Shown in pieces: positions 1-10,000 of a stretch of 64,000 nt of DNA. The DNA comes from Dictyophora rubrovolvata (Eukaryota; Basidiomycota; Agaricomycetes; Phallales; Phallaceae). The stretch is from contig CP114121.1 of assembly GCA_029959195.1 (NCBI GenBank), positions 744,001-808,000 on the forward strand, written 5' to 3'. The notes under the pieces were generated by a model. That model worked only from the letters and a program-made list of their open reading frames with translations, was not told the DNA's origin and made no database searches. The translations under genes and the position numbers were made by a program. How positions within the stretch are numbered: position 1 is the stretch's first letter; every line of letters begins with the position of its first letter.

Positions 1-1824
1 CATATCGTAATCCAAGGGCGTCATACGGTCGTTATAAGTAACACGGGAGAAAAAATTCATAAGAATCAGCTGAGAATCCCGTTTACCACGATTTCCTGGT
101 TTTTTATCTCCCCTTTCGCCCTCCATCCCGCATTTTACAACGACCATCGTCGGGGTACGATGACCAGCTCTGGCTATTGAGAAAAAGATCAGACATCTGT
201 CAATTTGACTGGCAGAAATAAAAAAAAAAGGTTTCTTACTATAATGTCCAGCATATACCATAGCTCTATTTTCACTTTTAGCACCCGAACCGACAGCGAA
301 ATAACCCATCGGTTCCGGATTTCCAAAACGTGGATCGGCGTCTAAAAGACCGACACAAATATCAGGTGTACTCTTTTTCTCGCCTGCTCCTGTAATCATT
401 CCATCGCACACGACAAACAAGAGCTTTCGAGAATCAGAATAAGTAGTCGCAGAAATGGAATCCAAAGTCGTCCGGATACCCTCCTCGCCTTCAGAATAAC
501 AAGTAACGAGGCATACTGCAAACAGCTCAGCGCCGATTTGAGCCATCGAAATGTTAGTAGCTGGCTGTGGTCGGCTTTTACTGAGTCTGTTGTTGTTTTG
601 TCCCGGTCCTTTGGGGCCAGCCCACGGAGCAGTCCCAGTCTTGTTATCAATAGTAATATTAGCGCCTTCAGGAAGAACAGCCGGACTGATAACTGTTCTG
701 CCTAGATTTTTGGGAGGAGCGACAAGCCTGGCAGACATAAACCAGCTAAAAAAGCAGGCCATGACGAAACGAACAAGGACGAGACCGAGGATGACGATAA
801 GCCCGACGTATAGAAAGAGTTGGGAAACAAAGCAGCCTGGTGTGATTTTGTCGATATTACCAGCGTAGTATCGTTGCGTCAGGCAAGGTACTGCTATTTT
901 GAGGTCGTCGCGGTTGTAAAAGAGCCGAGTGCCGTCCTTGCTACCGTTAGTGCTTTCTTGTGCAATGACAGTCCGGATGGCAGCATCGATGGGGTCTTTC
1001 GGGATAGGCTGGGGATGGAGTTTGAAATACGTGTTCATATTGAGGACAGCTCCGTCGATTACGAAGTAGTTACTGAGATTCCGGACCTGATCCCAGTCGT
1101 ATCCGACAATCTTGGTCGTATTGATAATGTTAAACTGCCGAAACGTGGCCTCGGAGAGTGAAGGTAAAGGACAAGAGGACGCAGATGGACACGGAGGATC
1201 GGTAGCGATACTAACAGAAAGCGATCTGCAAGCTGGATAATCCGTCGCAGTGCGAGTAAAGACAGTGGTGATATCTTGCTCCGGACTAGCTACCGCGAAT
1301 TTGAAAAAGTCGAAATCGGCGGGTGATTTAGCAGCGGAAATATTAAAAACGAATCCTTGAATTCCCAATCCTGCTGAATCGCTTCCGAGGTTTATGAATC
1401 GATTGGGATTATTATTGCTATCTGCCGGGCAGAGGGCGCGGTTAAGACCGATGGTAGCGAAGCCGACGAGACCGCCCAGGACGAGAGCGACAAAACACAA
1501 GGCAATTTTTTCACGCCATGCCTGCCTCGTTGGTTTATCTTGCAATCCCACGGCGGAAAGAAGAAAAGGAGGAGCCCAAAACGTCACTGCGTGTGCAAAT
1601 ATGCTCCATGGGTTGAAGTCGCTTGTTGAGTGAGCTGAACTGGCAATAAGGGCAGCTGCAGTGGTGGGATTGATTAATGGAACAGGATCAACTCCACGCT
1701 CGGGTCGAGTTAAGGTCTTCCCTCTTCGCAATGAGGTGGTTTGCCTTAACGTCGGAACGCGGGTTGTCGGTACTGGAGTATCGGAGGTGACATAACGAGC
1801 GGGTCCAAAATGAGGGTGTGACAT
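1..1824 (-). CDS. Chitin synthase, class IV-like (5' part, runs off left edge)
   Basis: Membrane glycosyltransferase that polymerises UDP-GlcNAc into cell-wall chitin. Read on the minus strand from ATG 1822-1824, about 585 residues fit in the window. There is an N-terminal cytosolic tail, two hydrophobic segments near residues 70-130, then a long extracellular-type part containing FVFNIS and many cysteines (cytochrome b5-like region of division 2 enzymes). A third membrane segment follows, then the start of the catalytic domain (VTCYSEGEEGIRTTLDS, CDGMITGAGE). A 66-nt intron at 174-239 joins VYAGHY to RAGHRTPTMVVVKCG; without it the frame gives a low-complexity stretch. The QxxRW end of the catalytic domain lies outside the window. 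Class IV (Chs3/CHS4 type) is inferred from the b5-like N-terminal half and lack of a myosin head. The family is usually about 1,200 residues, so roughly half is missing. Confidence 0.9.
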   Translation of the reverse strand, partial: MSHPHFGPARYVTSDTPVPTTRVPTLRQTTSLRRGKTLTRPERGVDPVPLINPTTAAALIASSAHSTSDFNPWSIFAHAVTFWAPPFLLSAVGLQDKPTRQAWREKIALCFVALVLGGLVGFATIGLNRALCPADSNNNPNRFINLGSDSAGLGIQGFVFNISAAKSPADFDFFKFAVASPEQDITTVFTRTATDYPACRSLSVSIATDPPCPSASSCPLPSLSEATFRQFNIINTTKIVGYDWDQVRNLSNYFVIDGAVLNMNTYFKLHPQPIPKDPIDAAIRTVIAQESTNGSKDGTRLFYNRDDLKIAVPCLTQRYYAGNIDKITPGCFVSQLFLYVGLIVILGLVLVRFVMACFFSWFMSARLVAPPKNLGRTVISPAVLPEGANITIDNKTGTAPWAGPKGPGQNNNRLSKSRPQPATNISMAQIGAELFAVCLVTCYSEGEEGIRTTLDSISATTYSDSRKLLFVVCDGMITGAGEKKSTPDICVGLLDADPRFGNPEPMGYFAVGSGAKSENRAMVYAGHYSKKPFFFISASQIDRCLIFFSIARAGHRTPTMVVVKCGMEGERGDKKPGNRGKRDSQLILMNFFSRVTYNDRMTPLDYDM

Positions 1825-2718
1825 TGACTAACTACAAGAGCATCTAATAATCGAGAAGAAAGGAGAGTGGAATGGATATAGATGATAGAAGTAGAAGGAA
1901 AGAATCGTCGTCGGCGTTGGGTAAAGAAAAGTGCTGCAAAGGGAAGGGGGGACTGAAAGTTGACTAAGCCGCGGCCCGCCGTGAGAACTTGTCGGGCTGG
2001 TCCTTGCGGTGTGTACGCTAAGACCAATCAGTAACATGTATCAATCTGTCGTCGCCATCATCTTTGACTGTGAAAAACGTGTCTGGTGTCTGGATCATCT
2101 TGTAACATTCTCGACACCGCCCCAGAACATAAATAATGACCGGCACTCCTCAAACGTCCCCAATTCTCCAAAATTTCCTCCTGATAGAAGTTCTCATTGG
2201 TGCAGTTGTTCTTGTTCTAAATTATACAGGTGGCATCATCAAGTCTTCCGTCGAAATACTCCACCGGGGGGTGCTTGTTATACAATCATTCCACGCGTGC
2301 CTCCATCAGCTTCGAATTCAACAAAAATAGCCTCATTAGAGTTCATTGTCCCTCGCAACTATTTACTCTCTTCAGTGATGTTTTTGTCTGACTATCACCT
2401 GGAAATCATTCGCCAACGGTACCTCACTTTCGTGATATGCAGCAACTATTCAATGGTTGAAAAAATAGGACTCAGTAGTATTAAGCGGTAGCTTAGGTAA
2501 GATACATGGAGTAACTCAAAATCCAAGACTGAATTTTTAATACTTGGATAATTTTAACTACCCTTCATTCACTGCTCTCAGTCTATCGCCAGTAATATCA
2601 CTCCGGACCATACTCGTCATGAGTCTTTGGATAAATAATTCATAAAACTTGAACATTAATTGAACTTCTACAAATTATACAAAGGTATAACGTTTCATTT
2701 ATCCAGTGCTTAAAGTCC
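1825..2718. other. Intergenic, upstream of chitin synthase
   Basis: No supported gene. The part next to 1824 is the chitin synthase leader and promoter; its minus strand is pyrimidine-rich over about 1850-1960, as is common before basidiomycete start codons. Short frames at 2009-2491 show no recognisable family. The stretch 2590-2740 resembles 20965-21130 and belongs to a dispersed repeat that also includes the next entry. Confidence 0.5.
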
Positions 2719-3048
2719 CTAATTCAAAATGCTCCGGCCCGTATTTGGAAAACGAGCTACGCTCAGCTGCCCTGTTGTGTCCTCTTGATCGGTGTAAAAG
2801 ATATGTAAGGGGTCATACTTCGGTACGGGGGTCGGTCGTGGTCGTGGTACTGGCGGTAAAGGCATCCACGAATGTAGAGGTGGATAATATAGAATGGGTG
2901 TGGAGGTGGACGTAGACTCGGGCGTAGACGTAGATCCAGATGCAGACCCAGATGTAATCGATTTCTTGGAACGCCCGGCAGTGGCCGTTGCTTCGTTTGG
3001 CCCTGCCTGTGCCGAGGTTTGCTGAGATCTGAGTCGGGAAGATGACAT
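2719..3048 (-). CDS. Small Ser/Thr/Pro-rich hypothetical protein
   Basis: I do not recognise a family. A 109-residue frame starts at ATG 3046-3048 and contains an Ala/Thr-rich start, a Ser/Thr-Pro repeat-like middle (STPESTSTSTP) and a Pro/Arg stretch (PPVPRPRPTPVPKYDP). No signal peptide or membrane segment is visible. Upstream there is a TATA-like gataaaaag around 3170 and a CA-rich leader, so it has the look of a transcribed gene. A related but decayed copy lies near 21681-21917: both share the upstream leader, the residues PNEATAT and similar downstream sequence. An intron inside the frame or near its end is possible. It could also be part of a repeat that only looks like a gene. Confidence 0.35.
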   Translation of the reverse strand: MSSSRLRSQQTSAQAGPNEATATAGRSKKSITSGSASGSTSTPESTSTSTPILYYPPLHSWMPLPPVPRPRPTPVPKYDPLHIFYTDQEDTTGQLSVARFPNTGRSILN

Positions 3049-3722
3049 GAATGAAGATCAAGAATAAGAATGAAGATTTAAGTGTTGAGTTATTTGTTGA
3101 AATGATGCAAGTGAATGCGATGAATGCAAGTGTGTTGTTGTGAAACTGAAGGGCTAATGAGCATACGGCTCTCTTTTTATCATGATATGTCAGCCTCTGG
3201 ATTTGTCGTTCGTGGACCATGATATACAATAGTCCACTCGTAGAGTACCTGTCCATTGAAGTTTAACGAATAAGGACCAAGGACCTGGTTACGCCCCGCA
3301 TCCACGCCCTGTCTGACACTGACATACAAATTTTTTGAACATCGCAAAAACCAATAGCTACTTGCTTTCTTTAGGCCAACTGCGTTTTCATTCCCGCATA
3401 CATATAATGTTATTTGATTATATACGATATAACTTTACTCCAACCCGAGGAAAAACTTCCATTGCCCACTGTTTAAAAGTAATGGTCAAGGTCCAAATAC
3501 TCCAAAAACAAAAGCTCCGCAAAACAAAACAAACTTATATTGCCCATTGACATAAAAGACATTGTAACATATGACATCAAGCAATTAAACTAATCAATTA
3601 GACACTTTCTTGAAACCGAAAAAACCCGCACCCCAGGCTCTAGTCACTTCGATTGGTAAATCGGCTCTCCTGTTTGTAGTAATTGATTGAGTAAGGTGCT
3701 TCTTCTAGGATGGTGAATAGAC
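3049..3722. other. Intergenic between small gene and GST
   Basis: Holds the leader and promoter of the small minus-strand gene (about 3049-3180) and the 3' flank of the glutathione S-transferase. AT-rich in the second half. No supported gene. Confidence 0.5.
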
Positions 3723-4890
3723 CTACGCATCAGGATCCGTACGGTCAGGAATCCCCACTCCTTTGTAAGTTTTCGGACGAGCCATAATCCTCTCGAGCCA
3801 ATTTTTAAGTTTCGGGTAATTATTGATATCCACCCCAGCGAACTTTGCTGAACGAACCCTTCATGTGCTTTTCAATATCAAAACAATCATTATTCTTTCT
3901 GTAGATACGTACCATGGACTTGTTTGTGACACATCAAAACTTGGTTCGGCAAGAGCAAATCGAAAAACTCACAAAGCTTTAATATCAGCCAAACTATAAT
4001 GGGTACCAACCAGCCATTCACGATCTTTCAAACGCTCTTCAAGTACAGAGTAGAGACGGTTTGTTTCATCCTATGAGATTTGAATGACTGTCAGTTCCGC
4101 GTTTCAAATCCGCTCAGATAAACTTGAAGGTACTTGATAACGTTTAATAGCGTATGGAATTTCCTCCGGAGCGAGACGTGTGAAATGATGGCTGCAATAG
4201 TATAGGTTATGAATACGATCGTCTCTCCAACCCCACAAAGATATGACTTACGCTTGACCTTGCCTAAAAATGAGTATTTTAATCCATCATTATTTACAAA
4301 GTTTCAATTACACTTACATGGGCGAGAGTCCACCATGGGTGAAAAGGAGCCATTGAAGCTGTTCGCTGTACAAGTTGGGTTCTTTAACTGGATCATAAGA
4401 GATTTTGCGTTCGGTATCGAAGTACTCGGCGATATCTTAAATAGATCGGGGATCAGCCTGAGAGACTAGAGGAAACGATGCGGAACTGAATACGAACAAA
4501 GCAGAATGGCGGTAGATTCCCATACGACAAAATCGTCTCTGGCGTGGTCAATGAGAGCAGGCATACGACCTGTGTGCAAATAAGATGAGAATATGATTTC
4601 TTTCTTTGCGAGCATCGTGTCGACACACCGTTCGGATTAATCTTCAGGTACCACTCGCTTTTCTGTTCCTTTTCTTTCAAGGCCACCGCTTTGACGTTAT
4701 CTGAAGTGCAGTATACATAAGTCCTGTGACATGATCTCTGAGGTTCATCCACATACAGCTTATGTCTAGTTCTTCAAGAGCCACGGGAACAGGTTGTGCT
4801 ATAATGACACGTCAAACGAGATTGAAACATAAATCAACTTGAAGACCAACCCGCAGGAGAGGCAGCTGCATATAGAGTTAATCGAGACAT
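3723..4890 (-). CDS. Glutathione S-transferase, Ure2p-like
   Basis: Cytosolic enzyme that conjugates glutathione to electrophiles or reduces peroxides. From ATG 4888-4890 the reading gives MSRLTLYAAASP, then LEELDI, EWYLKINPNG, RMPALIDHARDDFVVWES and ILLYIAEYFDTERKISYD (thioredoxin-fold N-domain with the NPNG and ES glutathione-binding motifs). The helical C-domain follows: QWLLFTHGGLSPMQGQAHHF, LVGTHYSLADIKAFPWV, NYPKLKNWLERIMARP, ending IPDRTDPDA. Exons read by eye: 3723-3858, 3913-3918 (6 nt), 3973-4070, 4134-4191, 4252-4263 (12 nt), 4318-4435 and 4498-4569, plus two or three N-terminal exons whose junctions near 4700 are unsure. All the listed exons join in phase and restore the family consensus. 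Length near 230 residues is normal. Confidence 0.85.
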
Positions 4891-5103
4891 GATGACGCTT
4901 CACTTCAGTTGGGAAATCTGCTGAGCAACCTGAGATCCTTTATTTAATCGAAACCAAAGTCCGAGGCCTGTGATGGGAAATTGCGATTTCCCTTCGGATT
5001 GCTTACAAATTGTAAATGAGTTCTGATCGGGATTTGAGACCGGGCAGCTCGGCCCGGCCATCGAACCAACTTACGTAAATGAGATTAGTTAGTCGAAGTC
5101 TAT

Positions 5104-5111
5104 ACCTGGAG
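5104..5111. repeat. Left target-site duplication of hAT element
   Basis: The 8 bases acctggag directly outside the left terminal inverted repeat match accaggag at 6658-6665 in 7 of 8 positions. Eight-base duplications are the signature of hAT insertion. Confidence 0.75.
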
Positions 5112-5305
5112 TAGGGCTCGACACCGTACAGAAACGGCGTATTCCGTACTGTATCCGTACCGTATTTGATGCACCTAAGGTCCTTTACGGCACTGTACGG
5201 TCCGAATACGGCCGTATACGGGTAATTACGTGTACGGAAATTTTTATTCATCAAATAAACACTTTTTGGACATGATTCATGTATCTAGATGTTGATTACT
5301 TGATT

Positions 5306-5810
5306 ACTTGTGATCTGATGTTATTTTATGCTTCAGAACCATCAATGCGTTAATTGTATCTGGCTTGAGGCTTGCACGACGGAGGGAGATTGTATCTCTA
5401 CCTCCAGAAAAAACCCGTTCCACCGCTACAGCTGATCCTGTGAAAATATATACATGCATGTGCAATAAGAGCATAGAATCGCTTACCTGGAATTGATAGA
5501 ATGTCGCGTGCCAGCCTCCCCAGATTTGGGAATTGGGCTTTCCTGGCCGCCCACCATTGAATAGGATCTGTGTGGTCCCAGTCTTCAGACGGTAGCTTGA
5601 GATATTCCTCTATTTCATTTCGCATTGCCATAGGTCGACGGACATAACGATTGTTGAAATTAAAGTCGCAGGTATTTTTTTCGCATTGTATCCTAGGCTG
5701 GTTGGTGCTGGGAGTTCAATCTCATGTAGGATATCACTTTCATCCTCGTAATCGGCAAGGAACCCTGTTGCGTTTATGCGAGGGTCTAAGACTAATATAC
5801 ATAATCTCAC
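5306..5810 (-). pseudogene. hAT transposase C-terminal fragment (dimerisation domain)
   Basis: Minus-strand pieces give DPRINATGFLADYEDESD (about 5810-5720), then EEYLKLPSEDWDHTDPIQWW and FPNLGRLARDILSIPG (5631-5487). After a small intron ending near 5438 come SAVAVERVFSGG and RDTISLRRASLKPDTI. This is the Dimer_Tnp_hAT domain with its hallmark WW, LARDILSIP and VERVFS blocks, followed by the usual basic tail. The catalytic domain and BED finger expected upstream are absent, so this is a remnant of the coding region of the surrounding element. The exact 3' end of the frame (about 5306-5340) is approximate. Confidence 0.8.
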
Positions 5811-5883
5811 AAGTAGATCGATTAAAACTCACGGCTAGCCCACACAGGGTATGGTGACGCGTCGACTTTGAACGAATACTGTC

Positions 5884-6186
5884 CTAATGGGAGCATTTTG
5901 GACGTGACGAGGTATCTAAACCCTGTTGAGTAATGAATGACCAATTAAAATTACTTTGCGCTGCTTTAGCTGCTTGGGCAAGCGCGTCGATCCACAATTT
6001 TACCAGACCAGCCAAATCTTGGCTGTCGATCTGCTCGAGACACTGGATGATAAGCCTGTGTGTTTGTTTCAATCCTTTGCCACGTTCTTTGATCTCCAAA
6101 CCCTTGGATTTGTCGCCAAAAGCTGCATGCATGGCGCGGTTGAAAGCAGGCCATGGGCCTTCAGACTCGAGGAAGTCAGGATCCAC
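5884..6186 (-). CDS. Unrecognised 100-residue frame inside the hAT element
   Basis: This open frame starts MDPDFLESEGPWPAFNRAMH and continues with a helical, charged sequence (LIIQCLEQIDSQDLAGLVKLW, DALAQAAKAAQ). It sits between the promoter-proximal end of the element and the transposase remnant, on the same strand. I do not recognise it as part of a hAT transposase. It may be an N-terminal exon of a divergent transposase, an accessory protein, or host sequence captured by the element. Low confidence that it is translated. Confidence 0.3.
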   Translation of the reverse strand: MDPDFLESEGPWPAFNRAMHAAFGDKSKGLEIKERGKGLKQTHRLIIQCLEQIDSQDLAGLVKLWIDALAQAAKAAQSNFNWSFITQQGLDTSSRPKCSH

Positions 6187-6657
6187 ATATGGGGGCAGTG
6201 TTTGAGCCGGATGGACTTTCGGGGCAAGTGAGTTGGAAGAGCGTCGAACAATGCAGCAAATTCGTCACATTCATCTTGTAGATACAGCGTGTAACTGAGA
6301 TGGAAAGGATGTCTAAAGCAACGGATAGCAAAAAAAGATATTTTCCTCTACCACACCACACAACAACCAGAGCCAAACCTAACCCAACAGTGTTTTCGGT
6401 GATCGATGATCTTCGACGGAGGCTGGAAGGAGTATCTTTGAATCCAAAAGTGAGACGGAAGGTGCGGGAAGAAAAGAATAACACGCTGACATAAATCCAA
6501 GTAACGCAGAGTAACGCAGAGTGATGCCTCGCCACCCGTATCCGTAATACAGACGTTACGGCCGTATTTTGGCCTCCCAAAACTTGTTACGGTACGTGTA
6601 CGGACCGTATATACGGCTACCGTATTCCGTACAATACGGATACAGTGTCGAGCCCTA

Positions 6658-6665
6658 ACCAGGAG
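6658..6665. repeat. Right target-site duplication of hAT element
   Basis: The bases accaggag directly follow the right terminal inverted repeat and pair with acctggag at 5104-5111 (7 of 8 identical). Confidence 0.75.
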
Positions 6666-7085
6666 GCTGGCAGGGCAGATGATAATAGGAGACGGAACAG
6701 CCAAAAGTACCTGTAAACACTGAATGACACGTCAAAGAGCCATTAATTGCAAATTAGAGCACCGCTCAATCATGATGAAGTTGATGTGTTTTTTCTAATG
6801 AGTCGTTGTTGCTAAATTTCCTATGAAATTTGATTTTACAAAACGTTGAAATAAAGATTACTCACCAACTAAGTGAGTCAGCATTACCAGAACCTACGAA
6901 TCGCTCTTTGGTCCTTCGGCCGTCTTACCAAGGAATTTCGCCGGATACCTCTTGGAATATAATTTCTGATTTTTGAATTTCACTGTTATGAAACTGTGCA
7001 TGTGCATGTGCAACGAGCGGTCCGAGTCGATACCGTTCAATTGTTTCCTAAGAGCAGAAGTAATTTTTGTCCACGCATTTGAAAT
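6666..7085. other. Intergenic, 3' flank of SKI3
   Basis: AT-rich, no supported gene. Probably contains the SKI3 3' untranslated region. Confidence 0.5.
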
Positions 7086-10000
7086 TCAGGATGTATTTCC
7101 CTGATTACAGGACCGCACATATGCTAACGTACACCAATTTTCCGTTTTCCAAGGAGCCAACATGACAGCTTTTTGAGCAGTCGAAAAAGAAGTGGAGGAT
7201 GATTCCACCGTAGAGATGGCTTTCAATCTTAGAGTATCATCCGAGTCCCTTTGAGGGTCCCCTTCAATGATGCTGGAAGCAGCTTCGAGCTTCTGCTGTT
7301 GGAAGAGCAGAGTCGTCAATGCTCTTCGGGTGTTACTATTCAGGGGATCCATATGAACCATACGTTGAGCATAGGATAATGCATCCTTCTCCCGTCCCTA
7401 AGAAAACAGACATTTCAAATTCGACAAACTATACGCATCCCATCGTAAATAAACTACTAACCTCAGAAAGATGGTGCTGAACAACGAGCTGCAGAACAAT
7501 ATGCGCAGGATCTAATTCTGATACTTTATCCCAAGGCAATCCCCGAATTTCAGCTAAAGCAGCGTCAACGAGAGAATCATCTGATTCCAATATACCAATT
7601 GCGGCTAGAGTAGCCATGGCTGTCAAATTCTGGGGATCAACAGAGATACTACCAAAGTATTGTTCAAAACCACCGCAGAAAACAAAAAAAAAAAAAATTA
7701 ATCAAAGCCATACCATTCAAGTAACTGATTTCTCGCCGTCTCACGTGCTTCATCACTTCCCAAAGCCCAAAGCGTCTGCGCAAGTAAGACAAAAACATGT
7801 CCTTTGACGTGCACCAAATCAGGAGTCAACTCCTGAAGCGACTTTTCAAACATTTCAAGAGCAGCCTCGAGTTCGTACAGCTTGAAATGAGCCAGCCCCG
7901 AACCAAACAGCGCATGAGCTCTCATAACCGTATTCGGCTCGCTCGAATTCTCGGGTATCAATAAACTCAAACAAATCGAAAATGCCGCAACGGCGCCCGA
8001 ATAATCTTGCGAAGCTAGTTTTAATCTACCCAAAGTCCCGTTTGCTAAAGCATAACGTTCCTCGGTAACTTCATCTTCAGTTTCTTCATACGTCTTCTCA
8101 AGGAGCGAAATGCATCGGGTGACGAGGTCAAGTGCCAAGTCTATCTGATCGAGACGTTCGCATATTAATGCAAAAAGATGTAATGCCGTCGGATCGTCCG
8201 GCTGTCGTTTGCAGTATCTGTCCAGTGCATGGAAAGGCGTTAATAAAGTCTCAGACTCTTGCGACCCGGATTTGTTAACAGAATTTATAAGCCTCTCGAA
8301 AGCTCGTTTCGCAAATTCAAAATCAGCGGGGGACTATAATATGAAATCAGAGCTTCCATCCATCGTGAGAAAACAATGAATGGAGCACGTACTGTTTCCG
8401 AAGATATATCCACGGCATGAGAGAATAACGTATAAGAATCTGCGTGATGTTGATTTTCAGCTGCAACCAATCCTTGTCCTACCCAGGCAAGGACATATTC
8501 CGGGTCGAGAATTTGTGCACGATAGAGGGCATGGTTGGCGAGTTCGATATCTCCATGATGAAGATAAAGTAAACCAAGGTTAGTCCATATAAGAGAATTC
8601 TACCGCGTTCAATAAGTCTCAACATGCGTGATATAAAGGTAAAATAAATTTCTCCTTACTTTGGAATCACGTTCCAACGCTTTAATATAAGCATGTTGCG
8701 CAAGCTTAGGATTGTCCACGAAATGTAAATTCCCCCACAAGATCCAATAACTGTTATTTAGTGGATCCAGTTTCAAAGACTTTTGAACAAGTACTTTAGC
8801 CCGGTTCAAAATTGACGTTTTATTTTCCGAATCCACAATCCGAGTAGACAATTTAATCAGCGCGGTTGCGAGATCAAAATGAGCTGAAGCTGCCGCCATG
8901 TTATTGAGACTGTCCAATGATATCCGCTGGTCATAAGCCGCTGCCGCAACCTTTAGCGCATAGAAACCGTCCACGGACTCGGGAATGGTCAAATCTATCA
9001 AATCTTGGACATTAACCATTGTCCCGTCCCCGATGTACGAGAGTAAAGCAAGCAGAGCAACGGCAACAGCTTCTGAATCATCAAACGCGCTCGTTTTAGA
9101 TAACTCGTAGACTGCGTCACCGGCGATCTTCCAAGCAACCCGACGAAACCCAGAACTCTTTTCGAGAATGTCTGTACAGACTTGAATCGAAGCAACAGCA
9201 GACGACTCGGCGCGAGAACTGAAACCCTCAGACGAATAACTGCGAGAATGTATCAGATGAGCTTCAGCCAGGGCGAGTGAACCTGTGATCTCTGTAGGTT
9301 GCAATTTCAAGGCCGTCTGATAGGAATCAATAGCGTCAGGGTATTGTCCTATTGCTTTGAATACCTCCCCGAGAAGCAAGTGACAAACCCAATCGCCTTC
9401 CCTCAACGTTAAGGCTTGTTTCAAAGCTTTCATGGCCGCGACATGCCTTCCGGATTTAAAATATGCCTCGCCCAAGCGTTGCCATGCGATAAAGTCATTG
9501 TTATCAGCGCGTAATGCCACTTGGAAACTTTGAGTTGCCGCGAGGTAGTTCTTACTAATCTTATAAAAGAGTGATTATGAGTTTCGACAAAAACTGAAAT
9601 GATTGGGTAGCGGTCATTACCAATTCAACAACCCCAAGGGCCTTCCATGCCCAGGCATTAGTAGGCATATACCTAGAAGTCGTGTTTTCCGTCCCAGCCA
9701 TGCCACCTTCGAGACCACCTTCTCCCTCGATAGTACGTCGAGCGACAACCTCGACCAAACTCCATTCATTTTCATTCGCAAACCCTTCTGCCAATCTTCT
9801 CGCAGCTTCTCCCTCAGTGGCATCGATTTCAAATGCCTTCTGAAAACATTTTGAGGACCGATCCAGATCCGGAGGAGTAACGTAATCAGCGTAGTAAATC
9901 CCAAGAGACGTAAATGCCGGAGCGAAAGTAGATGATCGTTTCAAGGCAGTAATGAAGTGCTTGTATGCAGTTTCTTTATGTTCATCTGACAAAAGAAAAA

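Larger units (their letters stand above)
5112..6657 (-). mobile_element. hAT-superfamily transposon, internally deleted (1,546 bp)
   Basis: Both ends carry the same 13-bp inverted repeat: tagggctcgacac at 5112-5124 and its complement at 6645-6657. An 8-bp target-site duplication with one mismatch lies outside. Just inside each end are many copies of the pentamer tacgg/ccgta (5125-5240 and 6540-6640), fitting the subterminal repeats to which hAT transposases bind. The interior encodes on the minus strand the last part of a hAT transposase. At 1.5 kb it is far shorter than an autonomous hAT and lacks a visible DDE core. The intact ends suggest it could have been mobilised in trans. Confidence 0.88.
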
